Positions 23,742 through 31,810 of a stretch of 64,000 nucleotides of DNA are shown piece by piece (within the stretch, counting starts at the first letter, position 1; the number at the start of each line of letters is the position of its first letter). Source of the DNA: CAZQFV01 sp964592645 (GTDB lineage: Bacteria > Chloroflexota > Chloroflexia > DTKN01); assembly GCA_964592645.1 (NCBI GenBank), contig CAZQFV010000017.1, positions 1 through 64,000 on the forward strand, read 5' to 3'. The position numbers and the translations under genes are program-made. The notes below the pieces were generated by a model, which made no database searches, was not told where the DNA came from, and was given only the letters and a program-made list of their open reading frames with translations.

Positions 23742-25100
23742 ATGCGCTACTTGATCGTGGGCAACGGCGTCGCCGGCACCAAGGCCGCGGAGACCATCCG
23801 TAAGCGCGATGCGCAGGGAGAGATCGTCTTGCTGTCGGCGGAACCGGTGCCGTTCTACCGCCGGCCGGCGCTGGTGGATCACATGCTCGCCGGCGGCCCG
23901 CTGGAGGGGCTCCTGGGGCATGCGCGGTCCTTCTACGAGACCCACCGCATCGACCTGCGTTTGGAGACCGTCGCCGCGGGGCTGGACCCCCGGGCGCACC
24001 GGCTGACCCTTGCCGGCGGCGAGACGCTGGAATATGACCGCCTGCTCCTGGCCGTGGGCGTCGACCTGCCGCCGGGTTGGCTGCCCGGGTCGGACCTGGC
24101 CGGCGTCTTCACGCTGCGCAGCCTGGCCGACGCGCGGCGGCTGCAGCAGGCCGTCAAGCGCTGCGGCCGGGCTGTTGTCCTGGGCGAGGGGGTCACCGGG
24201 CTGGAGATGCTCCGGGCCTTGCGCGCTTCCGGGCTAGAGGTTGTCTATCTCCTGGAGGGGGCGCGCTTCTGGGAGGCCGCACTCAGCCCCGCGGCCTCGG
24301 AGCTGGTCGAGCAGCGCTTGCGCAGCGTCGGGATCGACGTGCGGCCGGCCCAGGAGGTCGTGGCTTTCGAGGGCCACGGGGGGCGGGTGCGGGCGGTGTT
24401 GGTCAGGGGCGGCGGGCGCATTCCGGCCGACCTGGTGGGAGTTGCCGCGGGGTTTCTGCCCCCCGTGGATTGGGCGGTGGCGGCCGGGTTGGAAGCGCCG
24501 AAGCGTATCGCGGTGGACGACTTTTTGTCCACGAATCTGCCCGATGTCTATGCGGCCGGCGACGCGGTGCGCCTGGCCGACGAGGCGCGCTCCTTCGGCT
24601 GGCTGCGCGCCTGGCACCAGGGCGTGGTGGCCGGGGTCAACATGAGCGGCGGGCAGGCCCCCTTCCAGCGGCGCACCGTCTCGCTGTCCTCGCGGGCCTT
24701 TGGCCTGCCGATCCTGGTGCTGGGCGATACGAACCCGCGCGGCCGGCAGGTCCGCCGCCTCAGCGGCGACTTTCCCCAGGATGGCGTGCACAAGGAAATC
24801 GTCCTCGACGAGGCCGGCCGGATTATCGGCGCGCTGCTGGTCGGCGAGGTCAGCGAGGCTTCGGCGTTGGAGGCGCTGGTGCGCCGGCGCCTACCCTACG
24901 ACCAGGTCGATGCCGAATTCAAGCGGCGGCTCTTCGACCTGCGCTACTGGGCGGCCGCGGGGGCCGAGGTCCTCTGCCCGGTGTGCAAGTTCCTGGTGCA
25001 GGTGGGCGAAGAGGAACTGCGCCAGCGACGGGTCACTTGCCCGATCTGCGGCGCCGAGTTCGTGCTGCGGCAGGCGGGGAACCGCATCGAGGTCGGTTAG
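23742..25100 (+). CDS. FAD/NAD(P)-dependent oxidoreductase with C-terminal zinc ribbon
   Basis: A 452-residue pyridine-nucleotide-disulfide-type flavoprotein of the nitrite/rubredoxin reductase group. The FAD site is YLIVGNGVAGTKAAETI and the NAD site lies around VVLGEGVTGLEMLRAL; YAAGDAVRLADEA is the conserved second FAD contact. An unusual extra C-terminal segment (~residues 405-452) has two CxxC pairs (CPVCKFLVQVG and CPICGAEF), a rubredoxin-like or zinc ribbon. This fusion suggests delivery of electrons to a redox partner. ATG 23742 follows AGAAGGAG. First gene of an operon with a methyltransferase-like protein, a rubrerythrin-like protein and a glutaredoxin. The physiological acceptor is unknown. 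Confidence 0.88.
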   Translation: MRYLIVGNGVAGTKAAETIRKRDAQGEIVLLSAEPVPFYRRPALVDHMLAGGPLEGLLGHARSFYETHRIDLRLETVAAGLDPRAHRLTLAGGETLEYDRLLLAVGVDLPPGWLPGSDLAGVFTLRSLADARRLQQAVKRCGRAVVLGEGVTGLEMLRALRASGLEVVYLLEGARFWEAALSPAASELVEQRLRSVGIDVRPAQEVVAFEGHGGRVRAVLVRGGGRIPADLVGVAAGFLPPVDWAVAAGLEAPKRIAVDDFLSTNLPDVYAAGDAVRLADEARSFGWLRAWHQGVVAGVNMSGGQAPFQRRTVSLSSRAFGLPILVLGDTNPRGRQVRRLSGDFPQDGVHKEIVLDEAGRIIGALLVGEVSEASALEALVRRRLPYDQVDAEFKRRLFDLRYWAAAGAEVLCPVCKFLVQVGEEELRQRRVTCPICGAEFVLRQAGNRIEVG

Positions 25101-25114
25101 CAAGGAGTGACGCC

Positions 25115-26041
25115 TTGGCCGTGTGGGTCGTCGGCAACCTCTTGAGCGTCGCCAACCCGGATTTTGCCCACGCCCTGCAGGCGCGCAACCCGGCTATGGT
25201 GGAGGAGCTGGTGCTCCGGCAGGTCCAGGGCGGCGTGGGCGGGCTGTTGCTGGACCTGGGGCCGGAATCCGGCGGCCAGGCGGCGGCGTTGAACTGGCTG
25301 CTGCAGGTGGTCCAGGGCGCGGCCATGGTCCCCTTGGTCGTGCGCACCGCCGATGCCGGGGCGCTGTCGCAGCTTGCCGCGCGGGTGCGTTCCCCCTGGA
25401 CGGTTGACCTGACGGCCTCCACGGTCCGGGATTGGCGGCCCTTCCTGGAGGTTGCCCGGGCGCATAGCGCGGCGATCATCCTGCCGGCGGCGCCGGGCGG
25501 GCAGCCGGCCGACGGCCCCGGCCGGGCCCGCTACGTGGCCCGGCAGTTGCTTCCATGGGCCCTGGAGGCCGGGATCGCCGCCGACAAGCTGTTCATCGAC
25601 ATCTGTCCGTCCTCCGTGGCCGGCGGCCAGGCCCAACTCCCGGCGGCGATCGCGATGATGCTGCTCCTGCGCCAGGCGCTGCAGCAGCCGCCGCGGCTGG
25701 TGGTGCACCTGGCCGATGTCTCTGCCGGGGCGGCCCCGTCCGTCCAACGCCCCCTCCAACGGGCCTACCTGGCCATGGTCCTTTTCGCGGGGGCGGCGGC
25801 GGTGGTGGTGGACCCGGTGGACGAGCCAACCCGGCGGTACTTGCGGCTGATCGAGCAGCGCGACGGCTCGACGCCCATGGGCCGGTTGCTGTTGCGGCTG
25901 GGGCAGGCGGTGCATGAGGGGCGCGGCCTGCGGCCGGACGAGGCCGACCCCCAGGACCCCGAACAGGCCGTCCTCTTTAGCGCGGTGAGTGTCCTGCGGG
26001 GGGAGGTGGCCTATTCCGAAGGCTATATCCTGGGCCGGTGA
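25115..26041 (+). CDS. Pterin-dependent methyltransferase-like (DHPS/MeTr fold) protein
   Basis: A 308-residue TIM-barrel protein resembling the methyltetrahydrofolate:corrinoid methyltransferase group (AcsE, MetH pterin domain): VVGNLLSVANPDFAHALQAR at the start, GVGGLLLDLGPESGG (normally the D-N-G-type pterin contact), FIDICPSS and VVHLADVSAG, then RAYLAMVLFAGAAAVVVDP. Several usual pterin-binding residues differ (for example the GERIN start is GNLLS), so its substrate is uncertain. No corrinoid protein is nearby. TTG 25115 is used because AAGGAG lies 7 bases before it; GTG 25121 is an alternative. It stands 14 bp after the flavoprotein. Confidence 0.75.
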   Translation: MAVWVVGNLLSVANPDFAHALQARNPAMVEELVLRQVQGGVGGLLLDLGPESGGQAAALNWLLQVVQGAAMVPLVVRTADAGALSQLAARVRSPWTVDLTASTVRDWRPFLEVARAHSAAIILPAAPGGQPADGPGRARYVARQLLPWALEAGIAADKLFIDICPSSVAGGQAQLPAAIAMMLLLRQALQQPPRLVVHLADVSAGAAPSVQRPLQRAYLAMVLFAGAAAVVVDPVDEPTRRYLRLIEQRDGSTPMGRLLLRLGQAVHEGRGLRPDEADPQDPEQAVLFSAVSVLRGEVAYSEGYILGR

Positions 26042-26118
26042 TGGGCCGTGGAGGGTAGAGAGCGAGGAGCGGAGCTGGAAACTGGAAACAGAACTGGAGG
26101 CTGAACTAGGAGGCAACT

Positions 26119-26646
26119 GTGAGCGAAGGAGCGACAACGTTGGTGGCAATCCTGACCCAGGCCATGCAGTTGGAGCGCGACGGCCACGCCTTTTACCTGG
26201 CCGCGGCCGAGCAGACGCGCTCGGAGGCCGGCCGCCGGATGTTCCTCAGCCTGGCCCGGGACGAGCTGCACCACCTGAGCATCCTGGACGGCGTCTACCG
26301 CAGGTGGCTCGGCCAGGGCGCCTGGCCCTCGCCCGCGGAGCTGTCCCTGGAGGGGCCGCGGCGTTGGCCCGTCTTCCCGCCGCCGGAGAAGGCGGCCGAT
26401 GTCGTGCCGGCGCGCACCGGCGAGCTGGATGCCCTGCGCCAGGGCATCGCCGCCGAAGAGTCTTCCATCGCCCTCTATCGCCAGGGGCTGGAGGGCGCGA
26501 CGGCTCCCGAGGCGCAGCAGCTCTACGGCTACCTGGTGGAGCAGGAGGAAGGCCATCGCACCATCCTCCAGGGGGAGTACGATCACCTGACGAACACCGG
26601 CTTCTGGTTCGATATCCCCGAGTTCAGCATGGAGGCGCCGGAATAG
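26119..26646 (+). CDS. Rubrerythrin/ferritin-like diiron protein
   Basis: A 175-residue four-helix protein. Glu and ExxH ligands typical of ferritin-like diiron sites recur: QLERDGHAFYLAAAE, ARDELHHLSIL, AAEESSIALYRQGL and VEQEEGHRTIL. There is no rubredoxin domain, so it resembles the erythrin-only group that reduces peroxide or stores iron. GTG 26119 follows CTAGGAGG. A 77-bp gap after the methyltransferase gene contains short direct repeats (GGAGCTGGAAACTGGAAACA) but no gene. The next reading frame starts 2 bases after its stop. Confidence 0.88.
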   Translation: MSEGATTLVAILTQAMQLERDGHAFYLAAAEQTRSEAGRRMFLSLARDELHHLSILDGVYRRWLGQGAWPSPAELSLEGPRRWPVFPPPEKAADVVPARTGELDALRQGIAAEESSIALYRQGLEGATAPEAQQLYGYLVEQEEGHRTILQGEYDHLTNTGFWFDIPEFSMEAPE

Positions 26647-26648
26647 CT

Positions 26649-27167
26649 ATGGATGTGACCGTCTACACCACTCCCACCTGACCGCACTGCGTCACGGCGA
26701 AGAAGTTTCTTTCGCAGCGTGGGGTTGCGTTTCGCGAGGTGGATGTCAGTCGGGACCGGGACGCGGCGCTGGAGATGATCCGACGCTCGGGGCAGATGGG
26801 CGTGCCGGTGATCGCGGTGGACGACGAGGTGATAATCGGTTTCGACCGGGCGCGGCTGGAGGAGGTGTTGGCGCGCAAGCGCCGGCCGCGGCGCTCGCTG
26901 GGGGCCAAGGTGGCCGGCGCGCAGTCCATCGCCCGCCGGCACCACATCGTCCTGCCGCCGGGGGCTTATGTGGGCGGCGTGGCCGTGGGCTCGCCGGCCG
27001 ATCGCGCCGGCCTGCGCGAGGGCGACGTGATCGTGGCCCTGGACGGCGTCCCGGTGCAGGGGGCCGCCGACTTGGAGCGGGCCCTGCAGTCCCTGGCGCC
27101 GGGGAAAGCCTGTGACATTGTCTGGTGGCGCAGTGGGCGCGAGATGCGCGGCCGGGTGGAGTTCTGA
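26649..27167 (+). CDS. Glutaredoxin-PDZ protein with in-frame TGA (probable selenocysteine)
   Basis: The frame from ATG 26649 reads MDVTVYTTPT, then TGA (26679-26681), then PHCVTAKKFLSQRGV without a break to 27167. The TGA replaces exactly the first Cys of the glutaredoxin CxxC site, giving UPHC, so it most likely encodes selenocysteine. The glutaredoxin hallmark GVPVIAVDDEVIIGFD (cis-Pro, glutathione contacts) follows. Residues ~95-172 form a PDZ domain (GGVAVGSPADRAGLREGDVI), an odd fusion. If TGA is read as Sec the protein has 172 residues; if not, it is a 10-residue stub and the gene would be dead, yet the downstream frame is fully conserved. Candidate SECIS hairpins follow the TGA. It is coupled to the rubrerythrin-like gene. 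Sec machinery is not in this window. Confidence 0.85.
26679..26722 (+). promoter_or_regulatory. Candidate bacterial SECIS element
   Basis: Beginning at the TGA codon. One possible hairpin is GCGAAG (26697-26702) with TTTCGC (26710-26715) and a 7-base loop beginning 21 bases after the TGA. An alternative longer stem pairs CCGCACTGCG (26682-26691) with CGCAGCGTGG (26713-26722), with one mismatch and one G-U. Bacterial SECIS elements lie inside the coding sequence directly after UGA, with the loop about 16-37 bases away, so the spacing fits. Confidence 0.55.
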
Positions 27168-27179
27168 GCGGAGGGAACG

Positions 27180-27551
27180 GTGATTACGGCAATCGACCTG
27201 CTGGCGCACTTGGAGTCCAAGATCGAGGCGACGCTCGCCGCCGGCGAGGGGATGACGGAGGGGCTGCGCGAGCTGGGCAGGATGGTCCGGGAAATTGCCG
27301 AGGCCGCGCTGGTGCGCGGCGACGACGTGACGTTGGGCGAGGCCCGCCGGCTGGCGGCCAGGCTGGGGCCTTTTTTTGCCGCCGCTCTCCCGCCCGGGAG
27401 GGCGGAGCCGGCGTCCGTGGCGCGGCGCCGGGTGCGGACGTGTCCCCGCTGCGGGCAGCGCTTCCGCCGGCCGGCCGGCCGGCTGGAGGGGATGGGGCTG
27501 CTGCTCTGCGAGGACTGCACGGCAGAGTTGCTGGCCGGGATTCGCCTGTAG
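27180..27551 (+). CDS. Small zinc-ribbon protein, function unknown
   Basis: A 123-residue protein I do not recognise. The first ~80 residues are helical and mildly acidic (ESKIEATLAAGEGMTEGLRELGRM), then RTCPRCGQRF...LLCEDCTAEL gives two CxxC pairs, a likely zinc ribbon. GTG 27180 follows GGAGGGAAC, 12 bp after the glutaredoxin gene, so it is in the same transcript. It might be an adaptor or a redox-linked zinc protein. Nothing indicates an enzyme. Confidence 0.65.
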   Translation: MITAIDLLAHLESKIEATLAAGEGMTEGLRELGRMVREIAEAALVRGDDVTLGEARRLAARLGPFFAAALPPGRAEPASVARRRVRTCPRCGQRFRRPAGRLEGMGLLLCEDCTAELLAGIRL

Positions 27552-27622
27552 GGGTCTGCGCCTGCGCCGCCCGGATCGCCTGGGTCTGGACCACGGCGCT
27601 AGTTCCAGCGTGAGGGTCGAAC

Positions 27623-28687
27623 TTGCCATCCTGGCTACCGCTCCTCCTGGCGTTTGCCGTCTCCTTTCTCCTGTCGCTGGCCCTGACCCCGCCGGCCCGG
27701 CGGCTGGGGGAGCGCGGCGGCTGGTTCCGGCTTCCCGGCGGCCGGCACTTGCAGAAGCAGCCCATTGCGCGCAGCGGCGGCATCGCCCTGGCGCTGGCGA
27801 CCACGGCGGCGCTGTTGCTGCTCCTGGTGCTGCCGATCCCCCGGCCGGCCGGCGAGGCGGTGCGGGTGGGGCTGCTGATCGGCGGTCCGCTCCTGATGTT
27901 TGCCCTGGTCCTGCGCGACGACATCCGCGAGATGGCTCCCTGGGCGAAGCTGGTGTTGCAGATCGCCGCGGCGGCGGTGGCCATCGTCCCCTGGTTCTTG
28001 GGGCCCGCTCTCGATCCGCCGCCCGGTCTGGTCATCACCCAGGTCCAGTGGCCCCTGGGGGGGACGATCTACCTGCCCCTGGTCGTGGCGGTTCTCTTCT
28101 CCTTCTTCTGGATCGTGGGCATGATGAATACGGTCAACTGGCTGGACGGGCTGGACGGCCTGGCGGCGGGGGTGGTGGCCATTGCCGCGTTGCTGCTCTT
28201 TGTCCACACGCTGCGGCTGGGGCAGTACAGCCTGGCGCCGCTGCCGCTGGCGTTGGCCGGGGCCTGCCTGGGCTTTTTGCCCTACAACTTTCACCCGGCG
28301 CGGGTCTTTATGGGCGATTCGGGGGCCCTTTTCCTGGGCTACAGTCTGGCCATCCTCTCGATCATCGGCGGGGCCAAGATCGCCACGGCGCTGCTGGTGT
28401 TGGGCGTGCCGATCTTGGATGTGGCCTGGGTGATCGTCTTTCGCCTATCGCGCGGGCGCTCCCCACTGCAGGCCGACCGCGGCCACCTGCACCATCGGCT
28501 GTTGGACCTGGGACTGTCGCCGGTGCAGATCGTGGTCCTGTTCTACGGCTTCTGTGCCGGGTTTGGGCTGTTGGCCCTGCTGCTGCCCAGCGCGCTGCAC
28601 AAGCTCATCGCGCTGGTCGCGATGGCCCTGGGCATCGGGGCGCTGTTGTGGTGGCTGGCGCGGCGGGACCTGGATAGGAAACGATAG
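27623..28687 (+). CDS. WecA/MraY-family polyprenyl-phosphate sugar-phosphate transferase
   Basis: A 354-residue membrane enzyme that transfers a sugar-1-phosphate from a UDP-sugar to undecaprenyl phosphate, the first step of cell-surface glycan synthesis. About ten hydrophobic segments are visible. The family motifs are GRHLQKQPIARSGGIALALA, RDDIREM (the DD metal site), MNTVNWLDGLDGLAAG, RVFMGDSGALFLGY, and a HLHHRL-type loop (DRGHLHHRLLDLG) that points to WecA/TagO rather than MraY. Start: TTG 27623 gives the clean first helix; no ATG is close. The acceptor pathway is not encoded nearby. Confidence 0.88.
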   Translation: MPSWLPLLLAFAVSFLLSLALTPPARRLGERGGWFRLPGGRHLQKQPIARSGGIALALATTAALLLLLVLPIPRPAGEAVRVGLLIGGPLLMFALVLRDDIREMAPWAKLVLQIAAAAVAIVPWFLGPALDPPPGLVITQVQWPLGGTIYLPLVVAVLFSFFWIVGMMNTVNWLDGLDGLAAGVVAIAALLLFVHTLRLGQYSLAPLPLALAGACLGFLPYNFHPARVFMGDSGALFLGYSLAILSIIGGAKIATALLVLGVPILDVAWVIVFRLSRGRSPLQADRGHLHHRLLDLGLSPVQIVVLFYGFCAGFGLLALLLPSALHKLIALVAMALGIGALLWWLARRDLDRKR

Positions 28688-28696
28688 GAGGCGAGC

Positions 28697-29125
28697 ATGA
28701 TCCAAGCAGCGCAGCTCCAGTTGGGGCGGGCCTTCTTCGGGCGGCTGCCGGCCGAGGGGGACATTGTCGGCGCGTTGACCGAGTTCTGCCGGCAGCAGGG
28801 CATCCACGCCGGGTGGCTCTCAGCCATCGGGACGGTGCGCCGGGCGGAGGTGGGCTATTTCGACCATGAGCGGGGCGAGTACCGGCATATCGCGGTGGCA
28901 CAGTTTATGGAGATCGTCTCCTGCCAGGGGAACGTTTCCCTGAAGGACGGGGCCCCCTTTGTGCACCTGCACGTCGTCCTTTCCGGGCCGGAGGGCCAGA
29001 CGGTGGCCGGCCACCTTTTCGAAAGCACGGTCTTTGTGGGCGAGTTCTACCTGCAGGAGGTGACGGGGGCGGAGCTGGTGCGCCGGCCCGATGCCGCGAG
29101 CAGGCTCTCCCTGTGGGATCTGTAG
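28697..29125 (+). CDS. PPC (DUF296) domain protein
   Basis: A 142-residue protein covering just the PPC/DUF296 fold, found in prokaryotes as a trimer and in plants fused to AT-hooks. Typical features are the IVGALTEFCRQQGIHAGWLS helix, the GTVRRAEVGYFD strand, and the metal-coordinating HLHVVLS region with GHLFESTVFVGEFYL. Bacterial members are of unknown role and may bind metal or nucleic acid. ATG 28697 follows AGGAGG, 9 bp after the transferase. Confidence 0.88.
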   Translation: MIQAAQLQLGRAFFGRLPAEGDIVGALTEFCRQQGIHAGWLSAIGTVRRAEVGYFDHERGEYRHIAVAQFMEIVSCQGNVSLKDGAPFVHLHVVLSGPEGQTVAGHLFESTVFVGEFYLQEVTGAELVRRPDAASRLSLWDL

Positions 29126-29177
29126 ACCGAGGGCGGCGAGCCGGAAGCCGAAGGCTGCCCCGCTCCTTTCGCCCAAC

Positions 29178-29206
29178 TTGACGATGCGCGGAAATGGCGA
29201 TATAAT
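29178..29206 (+). promoter_or_regulatory. Promoter of tRNA-Asn
   Basis: TTGACG (29178-29183), 17-base spacer, TATAAT (29201-29206), 13 bases before the tRNA 5' end. Near-consensus sigma-70 promoter. Confidence 0.88.
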
Positions 29207-29219
29207 ACCCTTGCGCCGT

Positions 29220-29292
29220 TTCCCGGTAGCTCAATCGGCAGAGCGGCTGACTGTTAATCAGTAGGTTGGTGGTTCGAGTCCACCCCGGGAAG
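29220..29292 (+). tRNA. tRNA-Asn (GTT)
   Basis: Full cloverleaf: acceptor TTCCCGG/CCGGGAA, D stem GCTC/GAGC, anticodon stem GCTGA/TCAGT with loop CTGTTAA (anticodon GTT), T arm GGTGG-TTCGAGT-CCACC, discriminator G, CCA not encoded. Foreign-looking genes begin directly downstream. Confidence 0.95.
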
Positions 29293-29508
29293 CTCAAGCC
29301 AGTTCGTTGCTGGCCGTATTTCGGTTTTCCGGGGTAGATGTCGCCGACAGCATCGCCGCCGGTCCCGGTTCGTTCGGGCCGGCGGTTGCGTTTTGTCCGC
29401 GAGCTTTGCGGGGCGAGGCAGCGATGGCCGAACAGCCCCTGACCTTTCGCCGGGCCGTGCAGTGCGACGGCTTTTCCGCCGAGCAGCTCAGGGAGCGGGG
29501 ATTCGTAG

Positions 29509-29661
29509 CAGAAAGGCCTGGTCCAGACCGTCGTCCGCCGGCAAGCCCCGGGGGACCTGCCCTTTGCCGAGGCGCTGCATGCCGCACGTCTCGGCCTCTG
29601 GCGGGCCATCCTGGGCTACGACCCCGTGCGAGGCCTGGCGTTCTCCACCTACGCCTGGCCG
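29509..29661 (+). pseudogene. Fragment of a sigma-70-like gene (region 2)
   Basis: About 50 codons read GLVQTVVRRQ...ARLGLWRAILGYDPVRGLAFSTYAWP, which matches region 2 of sigma-70-family factors of the kind seen beside mobile elements. A stop codon lies just before it in this frame, and the upstream ATG at 29424 is in another frame, so the gene is broken. The match ends at 29661, where transposase sequence takes over. Confidence 0.6.
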
Positions 29662-29663
29662 AT

Positions 29664-29990
29664 ACCCAGTACCCGCCGCCGCAGTGTCCCTATCTCGACT
29701 CGCCGCGGGGGCTCTTGCTCAATATCGGGGAGCGCTTCGCCGATGGCTCGATCCGCCTGGTCCGCGACGAGGTCGTCGAAAGTCCCGCCTGGGAGCAACT
29801 CTATCACCGCGGGCGCAATGCGGTGGAGGGGCGGAACGCGAAACGGGAGCAGTGGGACCAGAAACGCTTGCCGGTCTATGGCCCGGAACGGGGCAAGTCC
29901 TATGCCTTCTTGAGCGACGTGTGGGACAATCTGACAACGTTGGCCCGGCTCGTGCGAGAAGCCACGGCCGCGACCGGCTATCGATGTTGA
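29664..29990 (+). pseudogene. C-terminal fragment of a transposase
   Basis: About 105 codons with a C-terminal transposase pattern: RNAVEGRNAKREQWDQKRL, then YGPERGKSYAFLSDVWDNL and a final TLARLVREATAATGYR helix. The Glu in the EGRNA segment would be the last acid of a DDE site; the rest of the catalytic core is missing. It fused to, and probably broke, the sigma-like gene before it. Confidence 0.6.
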
Positions 29991-30330
29991 ACCGGGGTGC
30001 AAGGGAGTTCCGGCCCCGCGCTTCTGGGGGCCCGCTTCCGTCTGCCCACCGTACGGTTCATCACCCCGCAAACGGCCCTCCGACCGCTTGGAGCTCCACA
30101 TCGGGCGTTGTTTTGCTCCTGAACCGCAGTGTTACCCATTCCGTGTCGGGTGGGGGTCCCCTTCTGCTTCGTTTTGGGGCGGATTGAGGAGAGCCTCTCG
30201 GCCATCCACCTTTTCCGCCTTCAGCGCAATGGCCTCGCGCAGCAGCGCCGTGACATCGCAGGCGAACCGCACCGCGCCGCGGGTCTTGCCGGCTTCGATG
30301 ACAGAGGGGACGCTAAACAAGTACGCTGGA
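29991..30330. other. Gene-poor junction downstream of the transposase fragment
   Basis: No convincing gene. A minus-strand frame at 30132-30320 (62 residues, including AVRFACDVTALLREAIALK) looks protein-like but I cannot assign it; it may be another gene fragment. Base composition starts to shift to lower GC here. Confidence 0.4.
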
Positions 30331-31800
30331 TTATTTCCCTATCCAGATCACCCGTTCGTAGCGGTCTACATAGCCCGGCTTCAGGCTTTCATCGTTGACC
30401 AGGATGTCGAATTCCTCTTCACCGGCAAGCGCCTCCTTGAGCGCCTTCCCCAGGGCGCGCAGGATCTCGACATCCTGCGGGTTTACCCTTCCCTGTGTCT
30501 TCTCAGTGATGACGGCCGGGAGCACGTTCCACAAATCCCCGCCGCTGTACTCCGCCCCCTTGCCGGCGATACATCCCTCTCGATCGGGCAATTCCGCGCT
30601 GCAGTAAATGCCTCCTGGAATGTGGTAGCCGGCGGGGATGACGATCGCCAAGGCAGCCCTGGTTTTCGAGGGCGTGTGGGTGCGGGCGTAGTGGTTGAGA
30701 TGTTTGGCAAGCGCGATGACCTCTTCTGTGGTCAGTGTACCATCGGCATGATTGGCCCAGAAGAAAAAGTAGGTGGCTCCTCTCTCGTACAGTTCTTCCA
30801 GAATCATCTCTCGCAAGTGGGGCGGGGTCCCGAGATACACCCCATAACCCCAGGTTTTGCCAAAATGATCAGAAGCGCCCCGCTCGAAGGCGGCAATGAG
30901 GCGGACATAGTTTTCGGGCGTTTCGGGGATGCCGGTGTCGAACGACGCATTGAAGAAATGAATCTGTTGCAGGAAAAAGCCGCCGAGACCTTCTACCCAA
31001 AAGCCATCTGAACCGGCCTCCAAATCGTACCAGGCGAGGGACTCGAAGGTGTTGGCAGTGGGGAGAGGGGTGTTTCGCTCCTGCCCGCCACTCATTGGGC
31101 TGCGCCTTTCTTCTGTCAGCAATCTTGCCACGTACCGCACGTAGAACTCGGAGGCGGTGCGAACATCAGAAGCGCCGGTAAAGGTTTCATCGGGGAAATA
31201 GGCGTAAGGCTCATCCAGCCATATAGCTCCACTGGTAAAATTTTCGTCCTCCGGCGGCTGCGGGCATGCCGTCATCAGTTCGTTGTTCTTGTAGGTGGGA
31301 ATGCTGTGATAGTACCTGATGCCATAAGGCTTGACGGCCGTAACGAATGCGCAGCGCAGCTCATACTGCCGTCGCATGTCCTTGGCCATGAACTCGATCG
31401 GTGCCGAGATTTCATTGATCCCTGCCTCAATCAAGGCAGGCAGTTGGCTGAAGTCAAAATCGCCGAATTGTGTCACCCCATCCGCATCTACGCCGAGAAC
31501 CTGCCGGGGTGCGAAGGTGGCCAGGATGAGTTGGCGTGAGGTCTTGGTAGGCTGTTGTGGTTGTGGCGGAGAAGGCGCGGTAGTCGGAGAGACACAGCCG
31601 CTGAGCAGCAAAACAATAATCCAAACCAGGGGCAGTGTAAGATTGTATGGTGCCCGGGCACGGTATCGCGCATATTGCTCGCCAAAACTTTGCGCAAATG
31701 TTCCTCTTCTGTCAGCACCCCATTTCATCTTCCACCTCTTGCGAAGTAACCATCGAGCCTCGATCCTCGCGACCTTTAGCCGTCCAACGGTCGGGTTCAT
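30331..31800 (-). CDS. Putative lipoprotein, function unknown
   Basis: A 489-residue protein. A hydrophobic segment ends in a lipobox-like LLLSGC (around residues 61-70), followed by a Pro/Gln-rich spacer (PSPPQPQQPTK), as in surface lipoproteins. The first 50 residues before it are basic; a later ATG (codon 24) would shorten them. The rest looks like an alpha/beta barrel enzyme: repeated aromatic strands (YGIRYYHSIPTYKN, GAIWLDEPYAYFPDE, TYFFFWANH), suggestive of a glycosidase-like fold but without a motif I can name. The region is distinctly less GC-rich than its surroundings, so it was probably acquired. It stands 10 bp downstream of the ankyrin gene. Confidence 0.65.
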   Translation of the reverse strand: MNPTVGRLKVARIEARWLLRKRWKMKWGADRRGTFAQSFGEQYARYRARAPYNLTLPLVWIIVLLLSGCVSPTTAPSPPQPQQPTKTSRQLILATFAPRQVLGVDADGVTQFGDFDFSQLPALIEAGINEISAPIEFMAKDMRRQYELRCAFVTAVKPYGIRYYHSIPTYKNNELMTACPQPPEDENFTSGAIWLDEPYAYFPDETFTGASDVRTASEFYVRYVARLLTEERRSPMSGGQERNTPLPTANTFESLAWYDLEAGSDGFWVEGLGGFFLQQIHFFNASFDTGIPETPENYVRLIAAFERGASDHFGKTWGYGVYLGTPPHLREMILEELYERGATYFFFWANHADGTLTTEEVIALAKHLNHYARTHTPSKTRAALAIVIPAGYHIPGGIYCSAELPDREGCIAGKGAEYSGGDLWNVLPAVITEKTQGRVNPQDVEILRALGKALKEALAGEEEFDILVNDESLKPGYVDRYERVIWIGK

Positions 31801-31810
31801 CGTTTATCTC

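Noticed and set aside
30132..30320. Small minus-strand gene (62 codons)
   Set aside because: It has a protein-like composition but no recognised motif and no clear ribosome site; too short to support.
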